From positions 1-10,592 of the forward strand of contig JAEKLK010000214.1 of NCBI GenBank assembly GCA_019509895.1: 10,592 nt of DNA. The letters run 5' to 3'. This stretch comes from Betaproteobacteria bacterium (GTDB taxonomy: Bacteria; Pseudomonadota; Gammaproteobacteria; Burkholderiales; SG8-39). This document shows positions 1 to 6,238 of this stretch, piece by piece. Positions within the stretch are counted from its first letter, which is position 1. Every line of letters starts with the position of its first letter. A program made the translations under genes and the position numbers. The notes beneath the pieces were generated by a model. That model worked only from the letters and a program-made list of their open reading frames with translations. It made no database searches and was not told the DNA's origin.

Positions 1-143
1 TTCAGATTCTTCTCGAGATCGGTGCTGTAGAGCACCGCATCACACGCGGTGCACTTGGTCCACAGGCCCTCGGGCACGCTCTTGCGGTTCGTGCTGCCTG
101 AGCGCTGGATCTTGGGCGGCAGCAGCTTTTGCAGCCAGCTCAT
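1..143 (-). CDS. accD: Acetyl-CoA carboxylase carboxyltransferase subunit beta, N-terminal part
   Basis: Only the first 47 codons are inside the window; the gene runs off the left edge. AccD is the beta subunit of the cytoplasmic carboxyltransferase. With AccA it moves the carboxyl group from biotin on AccB to acetyl-CoA, giving malonyl-CoA for fatty acid synthesis. The visible part begins MSWLQKLLPPKIQR and continues with the PEGLWTKCTAC segment typical of AccD. Cys31 and Cys34 are the first pair of the four-cysteine zinc ribbon; the second pair lies outside the window. The ATG (143-141) overlaps the trpA stop as ATGA. No Shine-Dalgarno sequence is visible ahead of it, so initiation probably depends on ribosomes finishing trpA. 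The trpA-accD adjacency is, from memory, common in betaproteobacteria. The identification is secure despite the truncation. Confidence 0.95.
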   Translation of the reverse strand, partial: MSWLQKLLPPKIQRSGSTNRKSVPEGLWTKCTACDAVLYSTDLEKNL

Positions 144-946
144 TTGGAAAATGAGGCGTCGAGCGCCTGCCGGATGGGCCGCAAAAAGCTTTTGACCCGC
201 GTTAGCGCTTCGGCGGGCGCAGCCTCGATCTCCTGGATGAGGCGGCTGCCGATCACCACCGCGTCCGCCGTCTCGGCCACGCGGCGCGCCGACTCCGCAT
301 CGCGGATACCGAAGCCGACACCGATCGGCAGCTTGGTCGCCGCGCGGATCTGCGGGATCCGCTTGCTCACTTCCGAAAGGTCGAGATGCCCGGCACCGGT
401 GACCCCGCGCAGCGAGACGTAATAGAGGTAACCGCTGCCGCAGCGCGCCACCTCATGGATGCGCTTCTCGGTCGAAGTGGGTGCGAGCAGAAAAATTGGA
501 TCGATGTCGTGCTGCTTGGCTGCCTGCGCGAATTCCACGCATTCTTCGGGTGGATAGTCGACGACGATCACCCCGTCGATGCCCGCCGCCTTTGCCTGCG
601 GCAGGAAGCGCGCGGTGCCGATCGCCTCGATCGGATTGGCGTAGCCCATGAGCACGATCGGCGTCGCGTTGTCGCGTCTGCGGAACTCGCCCACCATGCC
701 GAGCACGTCGCTCAATCCGACGCCATGCTTCAGCGCGCGCTCGCCGGAGCGCTGGACCACCGGGCCGTCGGCCATCGGATCGGAAAACGGCACGCCGAGC
801 TCGAGGATGTCGGCACCCGCGTCCACCAGCGCGTGCAGCAGCGGCACGGACATCGATGGAGTAGGGTCGCCGGCGGTGATATAGGGAATGAGCGCCTTGC
901 GCTTCGCTTTGGCGAGCGCCTCGAAGCGGCCCTGGATGCGCGACAT
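140..946 (-). CDS. trpA: Tryptophan synthase alpha chain
   Basis: TrpA cleaves indole-3-glycerol phosphate to glyceraldehyde-3-phosphate and indole. The indole passes through an internal tunnel to the TrpB partner in the cytoplasmic alpha2-beta2 complex. The product is 268 aa, the usual family length, folding as a TIM barrel. The signature ILELGVPFSDPMADGP is intact, with the catalytic pair Glu49 and Asp60 at the same numbers as in the Salmonella enzyme. The phosphate-site glycine-rich segment (GVGFGIRD) is near residue 210. The reading frame stays open for 56 more codons upstream, but that stretch lies inside trpB and is not TrpA-like. I therefore use the ATG at 946-944, which gives MSRIQGRF. 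This ATG shares one base with the trpB stop (TGATG), and the end of the gene overlaps accD by 4 nt. Both junctions point to coupled translation. Confidence 0.97.
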   Translation of the reverse strand: MSRIQGRFEALAKAKRKALIPYITAGDPTPSMSVPLLHALVDAGADILELGVPFSDPMADGPVVQRSGERALKHGVGLSDVLGMVGEFRRRDNATPIVLMGYANPIEAIGTARFLPQAKAAGIDGVIVVDYPPEECVEFAQAAKQHDIDPIFLLAPTSTEKRIHEVARCGSGYLYYVSLRGVTGAGHLDLSEVSKRIPQIRAATKLPIGVGFGIRDAESARRVAETADAVVIGSRLIQEIEAAPAEALTRVKSFLRPIRQALDASFSK

Positions 947-2145
947 CAAAGCTTCTTGCCCGCGCGCTCGGCGACCGTGTGCAGGTCCTTGTCGCCGCGG
1001 CCGGAGAGATTGACGAGCAGGATGGCGCTCTTCGGCAGCTTCGGCGCCATCTTCATCGCCTGTGCCACTGCGTGCGCCGACTCGAGCGCCGGGATGATGC
1101 CTTCGCTGCGGCAAAGCGCGTGGAAGGCAGCCAGCGCCTCGTCATCGGTCACGGCGACGTACTCCGCACGGCCGTTGTCCTTGAGCCAGGCGTGCTCCGG
1201 GCCCACACCGGGATAGTCCAAGCCGGCCGAGACGGAGTGCGTCTCGGTGATCTGTCCGTTCGCGTCTTGCAGGAGATACGTGCGGTTGCCATGCAGTACG
1301 CCGGGCCGGCCCGCGCACAGCGACGCCGCGTGCTTGCCGGTCTCGAGCCCTTCGCCGGCGGCTTCGACGCCGACAAGCCTGACCTCCTTTGCCGCGATGT
1401 ACGGATGGAAGATGCCCATGGCGTTGGAGCCGCCGCCGACGCACGCGATCACCGCGTCGGGCTGCCGTCCCGCCATCTCCTGCATCTGCTGGATGCTCTC
1501 CTCGCCAATCACCGACTGGAAGTCGCGCACCATCATCGGATAGGGATGCGGACCGGCGACGGTGCCGATGATGTAGAACGTGCTCTCGACGTTGGTCACC
1601 CAGTCGCGCATCGCTTCGTTCAGCGCATCCTTCAGCGTCTTGGAGCCCGACTCTACCGGCACGACCTTGGCGCCGAGCACGCCCATGCGGTGCACGTTCG
1701 CCGCCTGGCGACGCACATCCTCGACGCCCATGTACACCACGCATTCCATGGCGTAGCGCGCGGCAACGGTGGCGGTGGCGACGCCGTGCATGCCGGCGCC
1801 GGTTTCGGCAATCACGCGCTGTTTCTTCATGCGCCGCGCCAGCAGCGCCTGGCCGATCGTGTTGTTGATCTTGTGCGCGCCGGTGTGGTTCAGGTCCTCG
1901 CGCTTGATGTAGATTTGCGCGCCGCCGCACTGCTCGGACAGGCGCCTCGCGTGATAGATCGGGCTCGGGCGGCCGACGTAGTGCTTCAGCTCGTAGCGGA
2001 ACTCCGCCTCGAACTGCGCATCGCTGCGCGCGGCGGCGTACGCCTCGCGCAGCTCGTCGAGCGCCTGCGAGAGCGTCTCGGCGACGAAGATGCCGCCGTA
2101 CGGGCCGAAGTGCCCCCGCTCGTCGGGAAGGTCATACATCCGCAT
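946..2145 (-). CDS. trpB: Tryptophan synthase beta chain
   Basis: TrpB is the PLP enzyme that condenses indole with L-serine to make tryptophan, as the beta subunit of the TrpA2B2 complex. The 399-aa product carries the PLP-lysine motif HTGAHKINN (Lys92 here, Lys87 in enterobacteria), the catalytic glutamate in AETGAGMHG (Glu114) and the phosphate-binding loop GGGSNAMG (237-244). The C-terminal SGRGDKD motif is also present. The long upstream extension of the open frame lies inside trpF and looks nothing like TrpB, so I reject it. Two starts remain: MRMYDLPDERG (ATG at 2145) and MYDLPDERG (ATG at 2139). I prefer 2145 because GAGG lies 6 nt ahead of it; from 2139 the gap is 12 nt. The gene overlaps trpF by 14 nt and shares one base with trpA. 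Confidence 0.96.
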   Translation of the reverse strand: MRMYDLPDERGHFGPYGGIFVAETLSQALDELREAYAAARSDAQFEAEFRYELKHYVGRPSPIYHARRLSEQCGGAQIYIKREDLNHTGAHKINNTIGQALLARRMKKQRVIAETGAGMHGVATATVAARYAMECVVYMGVEDVRRQAANVHRMGVLGAKVVPVESGSKTLKDALNEAMRDWVTNVESTFYIIGTVAGPHPYPMMVRDFQSVIGEESIQQMQEMAGRQPDAVIACVGGGSNAMGIFHPYIAAKEVRLVGVEAAGEGLETGKHAASLCAGRPGVLHGNRTYLLQDANGQITETHSVSAGLDYPGVGPEHAWLKDNGRAEYVAVTDDEALAAFHALCRSEGIIPALESAHAVAQAMKMAPKLPKSAILLVNLSGRGDKDLHTVAERAGKKL

Positions 2146-2752
2146 GGCGGACCTCGGCGATAAAAGCAGCCATTTTAGCGGCGTCCTTGATGCCCTTCGC
2201 CGATTCGACACCGCTCGACACGTCGACGCCCCAGGGACGCACGGCGCGGATCGCCCGGCCGACATTGCCCGGATCGAGGCCGCCGGAGACGATGAGCGGC
2301 CGCGCTCGCTCGGCCGGCGCGAGCGACCAGTCGAAGCTTTCGCCGACGCCGCCGTATTCCGGCACGAAGCTGTCGAGCAGCCATGCTGCCGCGCGGGCAT
2401 AGGGCTTGAGGTAGGACAGCGGATCAACGCCCGCGCGTACCCGGCACGCCTTGACGAAGGGCAGCCCGAACTGCGCGCAAAACTCCGGCGTTTCCTCGCC
2501 ATGGAACTGGAGCATCGCCGGATGCACTCGGCCGATGACCTGCGCTACCTGCGCAGCATCGGCGTTGACGAAAAGCGCCACCGTCTGCAAGAACGCCGGC
2601 AGCGCATCCCGGACTTCCAGCGCGCGTTCGACCGACAGGAAACGCGGGCTCGGTGGATAGAAGACGAGCCCAATGGCATCCGCGCCGGCTTCCGCCGCGG
2701 CTCGCGCGTCCAAGCTGCGCGTGATGCCGCAAATCTTGACGCGCGTTCTCAC
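2132..2752 (-). CDS. trpF: Phosphoribosylanthranilate isomerase
   Basis: TrpF performs the Amadori rearrangement of N-(5-phosphoribosyl)anthranilate to CdRP, the third committed step of tryptophan synthesis. It is a single-domain cytoplasmic TIM barrel. The 206-aa product is monofunctional, not fused to TrpC as in enterobacteria. Visible signatures are VKICGIT with catalytic Cys8, the general acid Asp127 in LLDSFV, the phosphate-binding run GGVGESFDW (134-142), SGGLDPGNV, and VDVSSGVE near the C-terminus. I choose the GTG at 2752-2750 (M)RTRVKICG because TrpF proteins begin just before this strand and because the GTG overlaps the truA stop as GTGA. An ATG at 2767 would add only five residues and remains possible. 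The 3' end overlaps trpB. The trpE, G, D and C genes are not in this window. Confidence 0.95.
   Translation of the reverse strand: MRTRVKICGITRSLDARAAAEAGADAIGLVFYPPSPRFLSVERALEVRDALPAFLQTVALFVNADAAQVAQVIGRVHPAMLQFHGEETPEFCAQFGLPFVKACRVRAGVDPLSYLKPYARAAAWLLDSFVPEYGGVGESFDWSLAPAERARPLIVSGGLDPGNVGRAIRAVRPWGVDVSSGVESAKGIKDAAKMAAFIAEVRHADV
2152..2155 (-). promoter_or_regulatory. Shine-Dalgarno sequence deciding the trpB start
   Basis: On the minus strand GAGG stands 6 nt ahead of the ATG at 2145-2143, inside the last codons of trpF. It is the best-placed ribosome-binding match near the two candidate trpB starts and favours the upstream ATG. Confidence 0.5.
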
Positions 2753-3507
2753 TGCGGCAGGCCCCATTGCGCATCGTAGTCGACCCGCTCCAGATAGAGG
2801 CCCTCCGCAGCAAACGTCGGCGCCGCCTGCGCACGATCGCGCGAGGCGAGCACCTCGCCGACCCAGGCAGGCGGATGCTTGCCGTTGCCGACATGGACGA
2901 GCGTGCCGACGATGTTGCGCACCATGTGCTGCAGGAAGGCGTTCGCGCGTATCACGATCTCGATCTCATCGCCGGCGCGCTCGACGGCGATGGCGTGGAC
3001 GGTGCGTACGGCGGTCTTCGCCTCGCATTCTGCCGCGCGAAAGGCCGAAAAATCGTGCTCGCCGAGCAGCGCGCGCGCGCCTTCGCGCATCGACTGCGCA
3101 TCGAGCGGCGCGTGATACCAGCCGGCGTAGCGCGCCGCGAGCGCCGGGCGTACCGGCCGATTGATCAGCCGGTACCGGTACGTGCGCGCGAGCGCGCTGT
3201 AGCGCGCATGGAACTCCGCCGGGACCCGATGCGCCCAGAGGACCGCGACCGATTCCGGCAGAAATGCGTTCACGCCGCGCACCCAGGCAGTGAGCGGCCG
3301 GCTTGCCGAGGTGTCGAAATGCGCGACCTGCGCGCGGGCATGCACGCCCCGGTCGGTGCGCCCGGCGGCGCTCACCGGCGCCGGGCCGCCGGCAATCGCC
3401 GCGAGCGCGGCTTCCAGTGCGTCCTGCACGGTGCCGCGACCGGGCTGCGTCTGCCAGCCGAGAAAGCGGCTGCCGTCGTACTCCAGTGCGATTGCGATGC
3501 GGGGAAT
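2749..3507 (-). CDS. truA: tRNA pseudouridine(38-40) synthase TruA, probable ATT start
   Basis: TruA converts uridines 38, 39 and 40 of the tRNA anticodon stem-loop to pseudouridine and works as a homodimer. The catalytic aspartate sits in AAGRTDRGVHA (Asp52 in the numbering used here). Other family blocks are FHARYSALARTYRY, the C-terminal NAFLQHMVRNIVG and EGLYLERVDY. Homology clearly continues upstream of the first usual start, a GTG at 3429: the preceding codons encode RIAIALEYDGSRFLGWQ, the conserved first strand of TruA. The same frame is closed by TAA at 3519-3517, which is also the fimV stop. Between these points there is no ATG, GTG or TTG. The best candidate is ATT at 3507, giving (M)PRIAIALEYDG and 252 aa, a normal length. 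ATC at 3498 is an alternative. I see no clear Shine-Dalgarno sequence. The gene follows fimV by 9 nt and overlaps trpF by 4 nt. Confidence 0.9.
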   Translation of the reverse strand: MPRIAIALEYDGSRFLGWQTQPGRGTVQDALEAALAAIAGGPAPVSAAGRTDRGVHARAQVAHFDTSASRPLTAWVRGVNAFLPESVAVLWAHRVPAEFHARYSALARTYRYRLINRPVRPALAARYAGWYHAPLDAQSMREGARALLGEHDFSAFRAAECEAKTAVRTVHAIAVERAGDEIEIVIRANAFLQHMVRNIVGTLVHVGNGKHPPAWVGEVLASRDRAQAAPTFAAEGLYLERVDYDAQWGLPQ

Positions 3508-3516
3508 TTGCCGAGC

Positions 3517-6147
3517 TTAGCTCAGCTTGGCGAGCAGTTGCTCGGCGCTGCCGCGCTGCGCGGGGTCGCCGTCCTTCATCACTTCCCTGAGGAGTTCCCG
3601 GGCGCCGTCCTTGTCACCCATCTCGTCGTATGCCTTGGCGAGGTCGAGCTTGGTGGCGACCTCCTGCCATTTGGGATCGGTGCTCGCCTTGGCCGTCGCA
3701 TCGCCCGGCACGTTATCCAGATCGAGGCTGATCTCCGAGAGATCGACTTTCGCGGCATCTGCCTTCGGCGAATCGGACTTGTCGAGATCGAGGTTGAGGT
3801 CGAAGTCGAGCCCGCTCGTCTCGGACGCTGGCGTGGAGGGCTTGCCCGATTGGGCCTTGGGTTCCTCGGCGTCCAGGTCGAGGTTGAAGTCGAGCCCGCC
3901 GCCACCGGACTTCTCGCCGCCGCTCGCGATCACCGTGTCGTCCACGGAAATGGGAAGCTTCTGCGTCTGCGTGGCGCCCAGATCGAGGTCCAGCCCGGTG
4001 GCCGAGGGGTCTTTCGCCGGCTCATCGAGCGAGATGTCGGGCGTCGCTGTGGCCGACGTCCGGCTCGAGGCGCCGAGGTCGAAATCGAGCACCGGCGCGC
4101 TGGCCGCCGCGGCCGCCGGCGCTGAGGGAGCCGAGGGGCTCGCGCCGCCGTAGAGGCCGTTGCCCGGATCGATGGAGCGCCCGAGCGCGGCGGCCTTCTC
4201 CCACTCGGGGCCGGCGCCTTTGGTGAGGTTCTTCAGCTTGAGCGCGGTCTGCTCGAAAGCCTGAGTGTCTTTGCGGTGCGCGTAGATCTCGAGCAGCTTC
4301 GCGTGCACGGGCACACGGCTCGAATCCTTCTGCAGCGCTTCCTTCAGGATCTCCTCGGCCTGCGCGTCGCGGCCATAGGCCATGTACACGTCGGCCTCGG
4401 CGATCGGATCGACTTCCTCGGCTTCCATGCCCGCCGGTGCCTGGCTCGCCGTCTGCGTCGTGGAGTTGGTGCTGTGCGGCGCCGTCGCGTCACCGAGCGA
4501 GCCGCCGCCGGTTGCGGCAGCTGCGCCGACCGAATCCGAGAACTTCGCCTGCGCGCGCTTCTTGCGCCGCCATGTCCAGGCGCCATAGACAACCAGCAAA
4601 AGGACGAGCAGGCCCAGCAAGCCGATATAGAGCGGGTTGTCGACGAATTCGTCGAGCAGGCTTGGCTCGGGCGCTGCCGCCTTCTTCGCCGCCGGCTTTG
4701 CCGGCGCCGGTGGCTTGGGCGCCTCGGCGACCGGCTTCGGCGCTTCGGCAGCCGGTTTCGGGGCTTCGGGCGCTGCTGCGGAGGGCGCTGGAACGGGAGC
4801 AGGAGTCGGAGTGGGCGTGGCGGCAGGCGGAGCGGGCTTCTCCGGCGCCTTCGCCGCAGGTGTCGGTGCGGGCGCCGGTGTGGGTGCGGGCGCCGGTGTG
4901 GCTGCGGAAGCCGGCGCCTGGGCCACCGGCGGCTGCGGTGCTGGCTTCGCACCGCCCTTCTGCTGCAGTTCGTTCAGCTGCTGGTTGCGTAGCTCCAGCA
5001 GCTTCTTCTGGTCGGCGATGTTCCGCTCGAGCTCGGAAATGCGCGATTGCGCTTCTGCCAGCGCCCGCTCACGCGACGCGGCGTCGTCCTCGCGTGCCGC
5101 GCGCGAAGGCGCGGCGCCAGGCTTGCTCGGCTCGCTCTTCGAAAGCCGTACCTGGTCGCCGGGCGCCGCCGGCTTGGGCGCTTCCGGCTTTTGTTCGATA
5201 CGGCCGCTCGCCTCCTGCTGGCCGGGCGCGGTCTCGGCGCGCGCCGGCACCGCCGCAAGGCGGGTCCGGTACTCCATGAACTGGTCACGGTGCTCCTTGA
5301 CGAGGCGATTCGCCTCTTCGGCGTCCACAGTGCCGATGCGCTCGGCCTCGGGAATGTTGAGGATCTTGCCCGTGCGCACGAGGTTCACGTTGCCGCGGAT
5401 GAACGCGTCCTCGTTGGCGCGGAAGATGGCGATCAGCATCTGGTTGAGGCTCGCGCCCGGTCTCAGGGTCTGGCGGGCGATCGCGCCCAGCGTGTCACCC
5501 CGCTTCACCTCGTAAGTGCTTCCGGGCTTCTCCGCCGCCGCGGCCGTCGCGGGGGTCGCCGGTGGTGCGGGTGCCGCCGGCGCCGCTTCGGCCGCGGGTG
5601 CGGTCGTCGGTGCCGCTTCGGGCGCCGCGGGGGATGCCGCGGCGGGCGAAGCGGCCGGTTTCTCCTCCGACGCGGCGGCCGGCTTCTCCGGCGTCATCGG
5701 CGTCATCGGCGGCAGCGGCGTCGAAGCGATGGCTTGCTGGCGGCTGCGGTATTCGGGCGGATCGAGCAGGAACGTGTATTCGCGCACCAGCCGGCCACTC
5801 GACCATTGCAGCTCAATCAACAGGTCGAGGAACGGCTCGCTGACGGCTTGGACGGAAGTGACGCGCAGAAACGCGCGCTTGTCCCGCCGCTCGATGGCGA
5901 CGCGGATCGAATTGAGCACCGGGTTGACGTCGATGCCTGCCTGGTCGAACGCTTCGCGGGGTGCCAGGCGCGCCGACAGGCCATCTTCTTCGCCGGCCTG
6001 CAGGGAAACGATCTCGATCTCCGCAAGGAGCGGCTGCCCGAGCGACGACAGCACCGCGAGTCGACCGAGGCCGGCGGCGTGCGCGGCCGTCGCCAGCGCC
6101 AGTGCAACGGCGAAGGCAGCAACGATGCTGATCGATCTACGGACCAC
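3517..6147 (-). CDS. fimV: FimV/HubP-family polar inner-membrane protein with LysM domain
   Basis: FimV/HubP proteins sit at the cell pole, bind peptidoglycan and, where studied, support type IV pilus function, twitching and polar organisation. Using the GTG at 6147 (876 aa), the order is: signal peptide 1-24 ending AHA; FimV N-terminal domain about 25-133 (LGRLAVLSSLGQPLLAEIE); Ala/Pro linker about 143-208; LysM about 210-267 (YEVKRGDTLGAIA to KILNIPE); coiled coil about 354-398; long Pro/Ala/Lys spacer 399-495; one membrane helix about 504-526 followed by RRKKR, placing the rest in the cytoplasm; a TPR-like helical segment about 577-640; an acidic region with repeated LDFDL-type motifs about 686-811; and the FimV C-terminal domain 824-876 (DPKWQEVATKLDLAKAYDEMGD). 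No ATG start exists. TTG at 6183 and GTG at 6156 are alternatives. No pilus genes are nearby, so the pilus role is inferred from the family. Confidence 0.93.
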   Translation of the reverse strand: MVRRSISIVAAFAVALALATAAHAAGLGRLAVLSSLGQPLLAEIEIVSLQAGEEDGLSARLAPREAFDQAGIDVNPVLNSIRVAIERRDKRAFLRVTSVQAVSEPFLDLLIELQWSSGRLVREYTFLLDPPEYRSRQQAIASTPLPPMTPMTPEKPAAASEEKPAASPAAASPAAPEAAPTTAPAAEAAPAAPAPPATPATAAAAEKPGSTYEVKRGDTLGAIARQTLRPGASLNQMLIAIFRANEDAFIRGNVNLVRTGKILNIPEAERIGTVDAEEANRLVKEHRDQFMEYRTRLAAVPARAETAPGQQEASGRIEQKPEAPKPAAPGDQVRLSKSEPSKPGAAPSRAAREDDAASRERALAEAQSRISELERNIADQKKLLELRNQQLNELQQKGGAKPAPQPPVAQAPASAATPAPAPTPAPAPTPAAKAPEKPAPPAATPTPTPAPVPAPSAAAPEAPKPAAEAPKPVAEAPKPPAPAKPAAKKAAAPEPSLLDEFVDNPLYIGLLGLLVLLLVVYGAWTWRRKKRAQAKFSDSVGAAAATGGGSLGDATAPHSTNSTTQTASQAPAGMEAEEVDPIAEADVYMAYGRDAQAEEILKEALQKDSSRVPVHAKLLEIYAHRKDTQAFEQTALKLKNLTKGAGPEWEKAAALGRSIDPGNGLYGGASPSAPSAPAAAAASAPVLDFDLGASSRTSATATPDISLDEPAKDPSATGLDLDLGATQTQKLPISVDDTVIASGGEKSGGGGLDFNLDLDAEEPKAQSGKPSTPASETSGLDFDLNLDLDKSDSPKADAAKVDLSEISLDLDNVPGDATAKASTDPKWQEVATKLDLAKAYDEMGDKDGARELLREVMKDGDPAQRGSAEQLLAKLS
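3715..4092 (-). repeat. Acidic LDFDL-type motif repeats in the FimV cytoplasmic tail
   Basis: Within the cytoplasmic tail of FimV a short acidic-hydrophobic motif recurs about five times: VLDFDLG, GLDLDLG, GLDFNLDLD, GLDFDLNLDLD and ISLDLDN. The copies are separated by disordered-looking Ser/Ala/Pro/Lys spacers of roughly 20-30 residues. They are imperfect at the DNA level, so selection on the peptide motif is more likely than recent duplication. By analogy with other bacterial polar hubs they may be docking motifs for cytoplasmic partners, but that is inference. Confidence 0.7.
4663..4953 (-). repeat. Pro/Ala/Lys low-complexity spacer in FimV
   Basis: This stretch encodes about 97 residues made almost entirely of Pro, Ala, Thr, Lys and Glu between the coiled coil and the membrane helix. 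It includes TPAPAP repeats and a run of EAPKP units (three copies near 4700-4760). It should lie in the periplasm and act as an extended spacer between the LysM end and the membrane. Its length is likely to vary between strains. Confidence 0.8.
4865..4900 (-). repeat. Perfect 18-bp tandem duplication in fimV
   Basis: Two adjacent identical 18-bp copies (plus-strand unit ggtgcgggcgccggtgtg) lie inside the Pro/Ala spacer of fimV and encode two TPAPAP-type hexapeptides. The unit is a multiple of three, so gain or loss of copies keeps the frame. This is a likely slippage site for spacer length. Confidence 0.8.
5524..5721 (-). repeat. Ala/Pro-rich linker between the FimV N-domain and LysM
   Basis: About 66 residues rich in Ala, Pro, Glu and Thr join the FimV N-terminal domain to the LysM domain. 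The segment includes a local PMTPMTPEKP duplication and AAASPAAPEA-type runs. It is low complexity and probably a flexible periplasmic linker. Confidence 0.75.
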
Positions 6148-6152
6148 GAGCC

Positions 6153-6157
6153 CCACC
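6153..6157 (-). promoter_or_regulatory. Possible Shine-Dalgarno sequence for the fimV GTG start
   Basis: On the minus strand GGTGG sits 5 nt ahead of the GTG at 6147, within a G-rich run (6151-6160). It is an imperfect AGGAGG match. The TTG at 6183 has no such element and directly follows an in-frame TAG, so this site tips the choice towards 6147. Confidence 0.35.
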
Positions 6158-6185
6158 CCCGGGGTTTTTTTTATGCCGGACAACT

Positions 6186-6214
6186 AAACTAACATCATGG
6201 CCTTACGGCTGCAA
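6186..6214 (-). promoter_or_regulatory. Possible sigma-70 promoter for fimV
   Basis: In the asd-fimV gap the minus strand reads TTGCAG (6214-6209), a 17-nt spacer, then TAGTTT (6191-6186). A TG placed one base ahead of the -10 box gives an extended -10 form. The -35 matches TTGACA at four of six positions and the -10 matches TATAAT at three of six. A transcript starting about 7 nt after the -10 (near 6179) would exclude the TTG at 6183 as start and leave a leader of about 32 nt before GTG 6147. This is the only sizeable gap on the strand, which makes a promoter here plausible but unproven. Confidence 0.35.
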
Positions 6215-6238
6215 ATTGAGGGCCTTTCTGAGTTTCGC

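Noticed and set aside
946..2502. Extended 518-residue TrpB frame reaching back into trpF
   Set aside because: The extra residues are Arg/Ser-rich, overlap trpF, which has intact catalytic residues, and lack TrpB homology. The MRMYDLPDERG start has a Shine-Dalgarno sequence.
4637..5515. Long plus-strand open frame rich in Ala and Gly opposite fimV
   Set aside because: It is the antisense of the Pro/Ala/Lys low-complexity part of FimV. GC-rich repeats remove stop codons on both strands, and the predicted protein has no recognisable domain or start signal.
6151..6172. Plus-strand CCCCGGGG followed by eight T, resembling an intrinsic terminator
   Set aside because: The GC block is a simple palindrome with no loop, so it cannot form a proper hairpin. 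No plus-strand gene ends here, and the site lies at the 5' end of fimV.
6201..6226. GGCC blocks flanking the asd-fimV gap as a possible hairpin or operator
   Set aside because: Each block is self-complementary and only 4 bp, and the intervening sequence does not extend the pairing, so no stable structure is supported.
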